From: Candidatus Poribacteria bacterium
Lineage (GTDB): Bacteria; Poribacteria; WGA-4E; PCPOR2b
NCBI GenBank assembly: GCA_022826645.1
Contig: JAJDUM010000037.1
Span: forward strand, 19,512 to 83,511
Length of the DNA: 64,000 bases
Reading direction: 5' to 3'
The notes under the pieces were generated by a model. That model had not been told where the DNA came from. It worked only from the letters and a program-made list of their open reading frames with translations, and made no database searches. The translations under genes and the position numbers were made by a program. Positions 25,994 to 33,164 of this stretch are shown one piece after another. How positions within the stretch are numbered: the stretch's first letter is position 1; every line of letters starts with the position of its first letter.

Positions 25994-27850
25994 TTATTGA
26001 CTTCCATTCGATGTTTCGATAATGTCCCTTTGAATCAAGATAGCGATATTTGTCCTCCTTCCGCCAAACTCATCAACGCGGGCATAGAAGATTTCGGCTT
26101 GGGAATTTGTCTTGCCGCGCTGTTTGACGAAGAAATTGATGCTCACACCGACCTGAATCCCGAAGACGTTGTGTGTCGTGCCTGAGAGTTTTGGATTCTT
26201 GCGGACATTCCCACTCAGATTCAGAATATAAATCACGTCGAAATCATCTGCAAGGTGCTTTCGCATCCCATCAAACGACACATTATCAAGGAAACTGTTG
26301 TTTGTCACAAAGGCGACAACTCCTTCCTCCCCAATCCGGTCCGATGCCCACCGAATCGCTTTCACATACGGATCCGCCAATGCGTTTTTATTACTCGCCG
26401 TGGAGTCCTTCGCGTATGTCTCCGCAACCCCCGCATCCATCGTTTGATATTTCCGATTCTTGTTGTTGTCATTTTCGTTGAGCTGACCGACGTTATAGGG
26501 CGGATTGCCGATGACCACAAACATCGGGGTTTCCTTCTGCTCCTCAACGCGGCGGGTATTGTCAGGCGCGAACAGTGGCAGCTGTCGGTCTTCCGCAAGA
26601 TCAAACGTATCGACGAGACAGATCCCCTCAAACGGTTGATAGTCCCCCGTCGCCTCGTAAAACTCATGTTCAATGTTCATCGACGCGATGTAGTACGGCA
26701 GCAGCATCACCTCGTTGCAGTGGAGTTCCGAACGGTACTTATCCTCAAGTGCGGTTGGGCGGATCTCGCGCATCGTCCGCACGATGAAATTGCCGGTCCC
26801 TACAAACGGGTCAATGATGTGAACACCAGAATCGGAAAGTGAGCGATCGAATTCGGCCCGTAAAATCTCCTCAACGCTTCTCACCATAAAATCGACAATC
26901 GGCTGCGGCGTGTAGACTATCCCGTGCGTATCGGCGACCTCCACCGAAAAACCCTGAAAAAACTGCTCGTAAACGGTGTTGAGGAACCCCTGTTTTTGGG
27001 AGAAGTCGTCCATAGTCGCAGCGGTGCGTTCAATCGCTACATAGAAAGGATCAAGACTTTTAAGAAACTCATCGCGATTGAAGGCGTGAGACATCAGTGC
27101 AGTGATGACGGTTTCAATTTCACGGGCGATGATATTGCGATGAACAAAGTCGGGGTTGCTAAACACGGTTCGGAAAATTCGCTCAGTCAATAGGTGTTGA
27201 ATCAACATCTCCTCAACGGCGGCTTCGGAGAGATTCGGGTTAATTGATTGACGACATTTCTCATGGAAGGCGGTAAAGGCAGCGGTGAACTCCCGGTTCG
27301 CTCCTCGTTCCTTTTCGATCAGCCCTGCCAAGCCGTTCCCAAGCGCGGGCACCCTTTCCCTGAATTGTGCAACCGCCTCCTCCCATTCGGTGTATTCCTG
27401 GGGCCTATAAGAAAAGAAGGTTTCGAGGGTCTGTATCAACTGTGTCGGGTCAGTCAGGTCGACATCAAGTGTCTGCTGATTATTCTGCCAAAGGATGGCG
27501 CGGTGTGGGGTTTGGAAGAGAATGTTGTCGCGGGGGTAACCTCTTTCAAACTTGCGGAGTACCTCGGAGGGTAGGTCGTCGTGGATGTCCTTCGCCTCCC
27601 AGTAGCCGTGTGGGAGTTGGAAGGTGTCGATCAACGTCCCGTCAACAACAATCCGCTTTTTTCGACGGCCGGTCATTGCATGTTCAGGGATGAGCGTCCA
27701 GTCAAACCGTCGTGCACAGCCTTGGAGGAGGGATTGGAATGCCGAGCGCACGGCCCCCTCATGCGTTTTGCCGAGTCGATCAAACCGATTCAACTCGTCG
27801 TAGTAGTTCTTAATAATTTTGTGGTTTGATTTGAGGTTGAGGGTTGCCAT
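25994..27850 (-). CDS. N-terminal part of type ISP enzyme: nuclease-like and N6-adenine methylase domains
   Basis: 618 codons as read. Residues 1-150 are Mrr-like: the string LIDTFQLPHGYWEAKD carries a D and ExK arrangement expected of a PD-(D/E)xK nuclease site. A helical segment follows to about 310. The methylase has a TPQPIVDFMV entry motif near 315, motif I IIDPFVGTGNFIVRT near 345 and motif IV NPPYN near 455 (VVIGNPPYNVGQ). The last 23 residues (GGRRTNIAILIQ onward) are a frameshift artefact. NPPY indicates adenine-N6 methylation. ATG start at 27850 with a weak GTAGGTAG site. It follows an enolase-family gene by 28 bp. Confidence 0.85.
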   Translation of the reverse strand: MATLNLKSNHKIIKNYYDELNRFDRLGKTHEGAVRSAFQSLLQGCARRFDWTLIPEHAMTGRRKKRIVVDGTLIDTFQLPHGYWEAKDIHDDLPSEVLRKFERGYPRDNILFQTPHRAILWQNNQQTLDVDLTDPTQLIQTLETFFSYRPQEYTEWEEAVAQFRERVPALGNGLAGLIEKERGANREFTAAFTAFHEKCRQSINPNLSEAAVEEMLIQHLLTERIFRTVFSNPDFVHRNIIAREIETVITALMSHAFNRDEFLKSLDPFYVAIERTAATMDDFSQKQGFLNTVYEQFFQGFSVEVADTHGIVYTPQPIVDFMVRSVEEILRAEFDRSLSDSGVHIIDPFVGTGNFIVRTMREIRPTALEDKYRSELHCNEVMLLPYYIASMNIEHEFYEATGDYQPFEGICLVDTFDLAEDRQLPLFAPDNTRRVEEQKETPMFVVIGNPPYNVGQLNENDNNKNRKYQTMDAGVAETYAKDSTASNKNALADPYVKAIRWASDRIGEEGVVAFVTNNSFLDNVSFDGMRKHLADDFDVIYILNLSGNVRKNPKLSGTTHNVFGIQVGVSINFFVKQRGKTNSQAEIFYARVDEFGGRRTNIAILIQRDIIETSNGSQ

Positions 27851-27878
27851 GCGAAACGTCTACCTACGCTAGGGCCTT

Positions 27879-28994
27879 TTAGTGGGCTACAGAACCATCG
27901 GCATGGAAACTGCCGGTAATTTGTCTCGATTGGTAAGGGAATTTCGCCAGCTTTTCCTCGTTGAGATCCAATCCGATGCCCGGTCTATCCGGTACGATTA
28001 CATACCCGCCATCACGTTCAAGAGGGTGATCAACAATTTCGTTGAAGGCGTCAGCACCGGTGTGGCACTCATGCGTGAAGAAGTTGGGGATGGCTGCATC
28101 GAGTTGCACGAATGCGGCAAGGTTGACCGGACTGCCCATCAGGTGTGGGAAAATGCCTACAAAGGAGGCTTCGGCGAGTGCCGCGATTTTTTTACAGTGC
28201 GTGATACCGCCCGCCAATGAAACATCGGGACGGATGAGGCTAACTGTCTTTTTGTCGATAAGCTCTTTGAACTGCTGAATGTTGTAAAAACGTTCACCGG
28301 TCGCTATGGGAATGTGGACGTGCTGTGCAACGTATTCCAACGCTTCGATGCTCTGCGGTGCGATGGGGTCCTCATAGTATAGGATACGGAAAGGGGCAAG
28401 CTCACCGGCGAGGATGATTGCCTCATCCGGTGTTAGGTTTCGATGGATCTCAAGCCCTATATCAATACCGGCCCCGACCGCTTCCCGAATAGTTCGGACA
28501 ATCTCCACGGCGGTTGAAATCGCTTGGGTTGAAGTGCCTTTCTCCCAATTCGAGAAAAATGGAGTTGTTCGGAGCGAGATGTACCCCGCCTCGACGTTTT
28601 GGATTGCGCTCTCTGCCCGTTCAGCCAATGTGTCCCCGCCAACATTATTAAAGACTTTGACTTTGTCCCGACACTTACCGCCGATCAACTGATACACCGG
28701 CAGGTTGACTGACTTCCCTAAAATGTCCCATAGCGCGACATCAATGGCACTCATTGCGGCGCTGATGGCAGCCCCCATGAAGTGAGAATTTCTCGATACC
28801 ACCTGAAAGTGATGCTCGATATGGGCGGGATCTTTGCCAACATAGTATTCGCTTAGTTCAAGTATGGTTTGATACACTGTTTTGTGATGCGCCCATAATC
28901 CGGCTTCACCGGTGCCGACAATCCCCTTGTCGGTATAGACCCGAACCAGAAGGAACCCATCAACCAGAAACGGCGTCACTTTCTCAATTTTCAT
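27879..28994 (-). CDS. Mandelate racemase/muconate lactonizing enzyme family protein
   Basis: 371 residues. Enolase-superfamily ligands are E182-x-H184 (GLEIHRN), E208 (YYEDP), E234 (ATGER), with H284 in IFPHLMGSPVN. The expected barrel Lys is replaced by R142 (SLRTTP), and the first metal ligand is Glu rather than the Asp of its relative at 22482, so it belongs to another branch; galactonate or another aldonate remains a reasonable substrate class. A GGGAGGAG site precedes the ATG. The gene follows an HpcH/HpaI aldolase gene with only 20 bp between, a dehydratase-aldolase pairing that would take a sugar acid to pyruvate plus an aldehyde. Confidence 0.9.
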   Translation of the reverse strand: MKIEKVTPFLVDGFLLVRVYTDKGIVGTGEAGLWAHHKTVYQTILELSEYYVGKDPAHIEHHFQVVSRNSHFMGAAISAAMSAIDVALWDILGKSVNLPVYQLIGGKCRDKVKVFNNVGGDTLAERAESAIQNVEAGYISLRTTPFFSNWEKGTSTQAISTAVEIVRTIREAVGAGIDIGLEIHRNLTPDEAIILAGELAPFRILYYEDPIAPQSIEALEYVAQHVHIPIATGERFYNIQQFKELIDKKTVSLIRPDVSLAGGITHCKKIAALAEASFVGIFPHLMGSPVNLAAFVQLDAAIPNFFTHECHTGADAFNEIVDHPLERDGGYVIVPDRPGIGLDLNEEKLAKFPYQSRQITGSFHADGSVAH

Positions 28995-29014
28995 TTTGCA
29001 ACTCTCCTCCCAGT

Positions 29015-29824
29015 TTAGCTTTTCGCTGTCTTTACGATTTCATTGGTGGCATTCCTGGCATGGCTATAGCCGTTGATAAGGGCGGTGACATCGTGGCAGC
29101 AGTTTAACCAGCGAACCCCTTTCTCGACGACAACGCGCATTGATTCGCCCGGATCAACAGCTGTGCCCATTGCGATCCCGTGAGTGCGACATGCCTCACC
29201 GACTCTGTGGAAGGCTTCAAGCACGACCTTCTGCGTAATCGGGTGTCCCGGTTCGCGTTCCACGCCGTAGCTGTGTGCGAGATCACCGGGTCCAACAAAC
29301 AGCAGATCAATCCCCTCAACTGCGGCGATGGCTTCAACATCGTCCACACCCTCTTTATCTTCGATCATCACACCGAGCAGCGTGTTTTCGTTGGCTTGGT
29401 CCAAGAACTCGTTGCGTTCCAATGTACCGAATTGGGAATCCCTGCCGCCACCCATACCGCGCAGACCGAGGGGTCGGAATTTTGCCATGCGGACCAACTG
29501 GCGCGCTTCATCTGCACTTCTGCAATGGGGCCAAACCAAACCACCGGCTCCCAATTCCAACGTTTTCATGACCTGATTGTAGGGACCGTGGGGGATACGA
29601 ACAACGACATCGAGATCAACCGTTCGCGCAGCCAAAATCATATTGGAGAGTCCATCTAAATTGAGATGGCTATGCTCCATATCTATCCATACGCAGCTGT
29701 ATCCCGCCAGCGCCAGCACCTCTACGACGATCGGGTGGGAAACCCGATTAATCTCTGGAACGGCGATAGTTTCACCCCTGAGAAGCGCAGCTTTTGTATG
29801 ATTAACCTTGTATTGATTTATCAT
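29015..29824 (-). CDS. HpcH/HpaI family aldolase (second copy)
   Basis: 269 residues. Family motifs are VWIDMEHSHLN with the catalytic His near 52, VVVRIPHGPYN with the substrate Arg near 77, LGVMIEDKEGVDDVEAI with a metal-binding Glu near 155 and FVGPGDLAHSYG, the standard GPxDL loop, near 177. It lacks the odd loop of the copy at 15438, so the two are distinct paralogs. It should cleave a 2-keto-3-deoxy acid into pyruvate and an aldehyde. It forms a probable operon with the enolase-family gene downstream (20 bp) and the flavin-dependent monooxygenase upstream (79 bp). Confidence 0.9.
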   Translation of the reverse strand: MINQYKVNHTKAALLRGETIAVPEINRVSHPIVVEVLALAGYSCVWIDMEHSHLNLDGLSNMILAARTVDLDVVVRIPHGPYNQVMKTLELGAGGLVWPHCRSADEARQLVRMAKFRPLGLRGMGGGRDSQFGTLERNEFLDQANENTLLGVMIEDKEGVDDVEAIAAVEGIDLLFVGPGDLAHSYGVEREPGHPITQKVVLEAFHRVGEACRTHGIAMGTAVDPGESMRVVVEKGVRWLNCCHDVTALINGYSHARNATNEIVKTAKS

Positions 29825-29903
29825 CTGAATTACCTATTCTTGACGGTTGCATATCATTAAAATAGTAGTTGGGGAGCGGTCCAGAAATGAACCGGAATCC
29901 AAT

Positions 29904-31073
29904 TTAAGCACCGGCGGCACCCGCGTCTGAAAACTGCGGTAGCACCTCGTTGCCGAACCGTTCAATATCTCGCCGGATTGCGCTCGGAGGGATTGCCAAC
30001 GCACCAGCACCTATTGTCACACGCTCCAACCCGGGCAATCTTTCTTGAATCGCCGAAATCTTTTCGAAGATGTGGCGTGGGGGTCCGCATATCCACCCAC
30101 CGCCTTCAACCAGATCGTAGACGGTCGGAAGCCCAGCCAGTGGTGCTTTTTCCGGATCGAAGGTCGCTTGAATCTGTTCTTCTGTGAGTGTAGGCATTCT
30201 TCCCAATGGCGCCAATACCTTGAGTTGTTCTTCAAACCAGACGGAAGCCTCCTGAATTGCCTGCTCCTCGGTCTCAGCGATATGTACCTGTAGCACGAGT
30301 GCCAAATCCTCACCGAGTTCTATGTCGCGTCCAGCGCGTGCGTGTGCTTCTTTCCAGCTCGTAGCAATCTCATCAACTCGTGGGCCTCCGGGGACGACGC
30401 CCTTGATACCGTGTTTGACCATAAAATCGATACCTCGTGGACTCGCACTGAAGATGGGCTGCCAACACTCTACGGGCAGATTAGAGGGACGGGGCACGAG
30501 CGTTATCTCCTCCAACGCTTGCCCTCTGTTGAGAACCCGCGCTGGCAGGTCGTAGTGCTCCCCACGATGGGCGAAAGACTGTTCATTCCAGGCCTTGAAG
30601 ATAATCTCGACCTGCTCCTCAAACAGTTCCCGGTTTGCTACATCATCTTCAAGTGGGGATCCCAGTGTCTCTACCTCCCGTGGGATATAACCCCGACCGA
30701 TGCCGAACCTGACACGACCCTTTGTCAGGATGTCCGCCACGGCAAAATCTTCAGCCAACCGGAGCGGATGCCACGCGGGAATGGTGTTAAAAAAACCACC
30801 GAACTTCAACCGATCGGTATTCTGTGCGAGATAGAGGCTAAGCATTGATATGTTCGGGATGCCGCCGTACCCTTCGCGCTGAAAGTGGTGTTCGGCGAGC
30901 CATAGGGTGTCGAAGTTCAGTTTGTCCATTAACTGAGCGAGCGAAAGCGCTTCGTCAAACACAGAGGCAAGGTGTTCGTCCGACTCTATCCTATCATCGA
31001 CACGTAGCCCTTGGAAACCCATGTTATCCATTTCCACATGGCCGCCGTAGAAGTAATCAAATTTGGTTATCAT
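29904..31073 (-). CDS. Luciferase-like flavin-dependent monooxygenase (LLM class)
   Basis: 389 residues of the bacterial-luciferase TIM-barrel family. Signatures are LNFDTLWLAEHHFQREGYGGIPNISM near 52-77, where WLAEHHF is a hallmark, FNTIPAWHPLRLAEDFAVADILTKGRVRFGIGRGYIPREVE near 95-135, and a C-terminal LPGLERVTIGAGALAIP. Members use reduced FMN and oxygen to hydroxylate or cleave C-S, C-C or N-containing organic compounds. A flavin reductase partner is not adjacent. The ATG at 31073 has a weak upstream GGAGAAATAG site. It heads the run that continues with the aldolase and enolase-family genes. Confidence 0.92.
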   Translation of the reverse strand: MITKFDYFYGGHVEMDNMGFQGLRVDDRIESDEHLASVFDEALSLAQLMDKLNFDTLWLAEHHFQREGYGGIPNISMLSLYLAQNTDRLKFGGFFNTIPAWHPLRLAEDFAVADILTKGRVRFGIGRGYIPREVETLGSPLEDDVANRELFEEQVEIIFKAWNEQSFAHRGEHYDLPARVLNRGQALEEITLVPRPSNLPVECWQPIFSASPRGIDFMVKHGIKGVVPGGPRVDEIATSWKEAHARAGRDIELGEDLALVLQVHIAETEEQAIQEASVWFEEQLKVLAPLGRMPTLTEEQIQATFDPEKAPLAGLPTVYDLVEGGGWICGPPRHIFEKISAIQERLPGLERVTIGAGALAIPPSAIRRDIERFGNEVLPQFSDAGAAGA

Positions 31074-31973
31074 CTATTTCTCCAACTCTATCGTTTTATA
31101 TTCAGATCTCCCCGTGGATCTCCTGCATTTCTGCCGGTCTTTGACAATCATTAAACCTGATTGTTCGATTTTGGTCTATCAATGAGCCATTTTACGCATT
31201 CCGTGTCCTCACGTCAACAAGAATCTCCGCTGCCCATTTCATGGGTTGGAAGCGGCAGCATAAGTATTGAAAACTGACAAGCACCGATGTATAATAATTC
31301 TGTGCATAACGGACTTCCGGACAACAACAACAGGAAATAGAACACGATAATTTGGTAAAAGTTAAAAATCATTTTTTATGCTAAATTATCTTAATTTTTT
31401 GATGAAGTTTTTTGCATCGTTGGAGTTGTATTATGGTGGATTTTAGGATGACTTAGATAATCCTACCGCACAGTCAACCCTGGTCTCGATTTATCGGACC
31501 TCCTAAATTCCCCCTATCAGGGGACTTTGGAAACTCTGCGAATGTCTACTTATTTCCCTAATTCATCATATAATCACTATCAACGTAGTCCTGAAATATG
31601 GGCACCGATAATAGTTTTTTCCAGATCTCTTACACGCAATCCAAATTAACTGATTAACCAGAAAGGAGCACATGAAAGATGTTTAGGCATACAGCACCAA
31701 AACGCACAAGTGCGTTGACGACACTGACGGAGAGAGCGACCGGAACAGGATCGGCAGATTCTATCACATCCTCCGCGCGAAACATCCCGCGCATTCGTAC
31801 AGGAAACGAGTCTGAGGAACAGAAGGAGATGCCACATAATCCCGCCGGTAGCAGGGTTATCCCTGATCTATTAAAGGCATTTAGTATGGCTCAACTCTCA
31901 GTCGCTCAGAGAAACACAGATATGGGGTTTAGGAAGATGCCCCTAACGCATTCATCGCCAAAGGAGGCGACAA
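31074..31973. other. 900 bp region with a dispersed repeat and a possible leader
   Basis: A dispersed repeat is at 31434-31528. GAAAGGAG at 31662 precedes a 4-codon mini-frame (31672-31686), and a 122-codon frame starts at 31679, overlapping the sigma factor start; its Ser/Thr/Arg-rich product has no recognisable family, so it is not called as a gene. Confidence 0.55.
31434..31528. repeat. Dispersed repeat, copy 1
   Basis: Starts TGGTGGATTTTAGGATGACT and ends TATCAGGGGACTTTGG, matching copies at 32932 and 46074. A CTCGATTTATCGGA palindrome is inserted after CAGTCAACCC, at a place different from the insertion in the third copy. Confidence 0.75.
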
Positions 31974-32747
31974 GTGATAGGTATTTCAGCATCCGATTTT
32001 GGACAAGAGAACGATTACGAGAAAGGCGAAGAAAAGATTCCGGCTGAATTGGCAGGTGGCTCCGAAGCAGAGGGTTCTGATTGTATTCGCTCAATCAGAT
32101 CGGACACTTCGTTGAGTTCGACCTGCCTTGCAACGCGGAGAAATCCGAAGGAGACGAGCGTGAGACGATCCGATGAAGATCTAATGTTTTCCGTCAAAGA
32201 AGGAAATAGCGCAGCATTTGAAACCATAACCAAACGTCATTACACAAATACATTGAACTTTATTTATCGTTTCGTGAACAATCGCATGCTCGCGGAGGAT
32301 CTATGTCAAGAGACATTTTTGCGCCTCTGGCGCAGTGCACCAACCTATCAACCGCTTGCGAAATTTACCACTTTCCTTTATCACATAGCAAAGAACGTCT
32401 GTTTGAAACAGATTGCTAAAGCTCAACGCACCCCTTACACCTGCTCACTGGAGGCACCTGTCCCTAATGATGGCGGCGGCGATTACAGCCTTTCGGAAGA
32501 GATTGCAGACACGCGATATTTACCGGAGGAAACAACCATTGCCAGGGAGGCGGATGCAGCCATCCGATCAGCGATTGGTGATCTATCCGATGAGCATCGG
32601 TTAGTCTTTGTTTTAACAGAGCTACAAGGGTTATCATATCAAGAAGTTGCCAAAATTGCCCAATGCCCTGTTGGCACAGTGGCTTCCCGGAAAAACGCAG
32701 CAGTTCGGCAGCTCCAGAGGCGGTTGCATAGCCGCTTAGATTACTAA
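31974..32747 (+). CDS. ECF-type RNA polymerase sigma factor
   Basis: 257 residues from a GTG with an excellent AAAGGAGGCGACAA ribosome binding site. The conserved part starts around residue 63: SDEDLMFSVKEGNSAAFE, then region 2 (HYTNTLNFIYRFVNNRMLAEDLCQETFLRLW) and region 4 (LSDEHRLVFVLTELQGLSYQEVAKIAQCPVGTVASRKNAAVRQL). A second start, GTG at 32160 with GGAGACGAG upstream, would give a 195-residue protein of normal ECF size, so the first 62 residues may be untranslated. ECF factors redirect RNA polymerase to stress or surface regulons. No anti-sigma gene follows; the next gene is a secreted CotH-type protein. A terminator lies 90 bp downstream. Confidence 0.9.
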   Translation: MIGISASDFGQENDYEKGEEKIPAELAGGSEAEGSDCIRSIRSDTSLSSTCLATRRNPKETSVRRSDEDLMFSVKEGNSAAFETITKRHYTNTLNFIYRFVNNRMLAEDLCQETFLRLWRSAPTYQPLAKFTTFLYHIAKNVCLKQIAKAQRTPYTCSLEAPVPNDGGGDYSLSEEIADTRYLPEETTIAREADAAIRSAIGDLSDEHRLVFVLTELQGLSYQEVAKIAQCPVGTVASRKNAAVRQLQRRLHSRLDY

Positions 32748-32840
32748 CGAGAAATAGCCAAAATCGCTCAGAATGTATAGCCATGCCACAATCCTGATAG
32801 CAGATCAGGCAAGGTTATGTTCATAGCGAGATTAGCTTCA

Positions 32841-32890
32841 GCCCCTATGTCAATTCAGCTTCGATTGGTATAGGGGCTTTTCATTTTCCA
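32841..32890 (+). terminator. Rho-independent terminator after the ECF sigma gene
   Basis: AGCCCCTAT (32841) and ATAGGGGCT (32871) form a 9-base perfect stem, followed at once by TTTCATTTT. Confidence 0.8.
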
Positions 32891-32931
32891 AAAGTGGCAG
32901 TGATGAAGTTTTCAGTGCGGCTCTCCTTATA

Positions 32932-33005
32932 TGGTAGATCTTAGACCTACTTATAGACTCCCACCCACAGCCAACCCCCTAAATCCCCCTTGTCAGGGGG
33001 ACTTT
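32932..33005. repeat. Dispersed repeat, copy 2 (uninterrupted)
   Basis: TGGTAGATCTTAGACCTACT through CCAACCCCCTAAATCCCC to TTGTCAGGGGGACTTTAT. It lacks the internal palindrome found in the other two copies and so shows the empty form. Confidence 0.8.
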
Positions 33006-33096
33006 ATACATAACGCTCATCCCTCTTATCAGGGGACCTTGGTTATTTCTCCAATTCACTATAAGTCATTTTTTTCCGAACAAACGGTATTGCTGT

Positions 33097-33126
33097 TTGC
33101 CTAATAGCAGCAATAGCGAATATAAT
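33097..33126 (+). promoter_or_regulatory. Possible promoter of the CotH-type gene
   Basis: TTGCCT, 18-base spacer, TATAAT, 39 bp before the ATG at 33165. Confidence 0.45.
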
Positions 33127-33164
33127 GGAAACTCAAACTGAAAACGACTTGTAAGGAGAAACCT

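Larger units (their letters stand above)
24777..27850 (-). pseudogene. Type ISP restriction-modification enzyme, interrupted by a one-base frameshift
   Basis: Two minus-strand frames encode consecutive parts of one protein. The upstream frame reads ARVDEF then goes out of frame at 26066-26068; the other frame takes over at once with RKEDKYRYLDSKGHYRNIEW and runs to 24777 without a stop. Inserting one A into the AAA at 26066-26068 (plus strand) restores EFWRKEDKYR and one uninterrupted protein of 1024 residues: 3074 bases plus one is exactly divisible by three. This is either a natural inactivating mutation, phase variation, or a sequence error. The order nuclease-like, methylase, target-recognition matches single-polypeptide type ISP/IIG enzymes, but no helicase motif is visible. 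Confidence 0.85.
32748..33164. other. Intergenic region with terminator, dispersed repeat and promoter
   Basis: The sigma factor terminator is at 32841-32890, a dispersed repeat at 32932-33005, and a possible promoter for the CotH-type gene at 33097-33126. No gene seen. Confidence 0.6.

Noticed and set aside
31679..32047. 122-codon frame upstream of and overlapping the ECF sigma gene
   Set aside because: Composition is Ser/Thr/Arg-rich without domain features, its ATG sits inside a 4-codon mini-frame, and it overlaps the sigma gene start by 74 bp; kept only as a possible leader.
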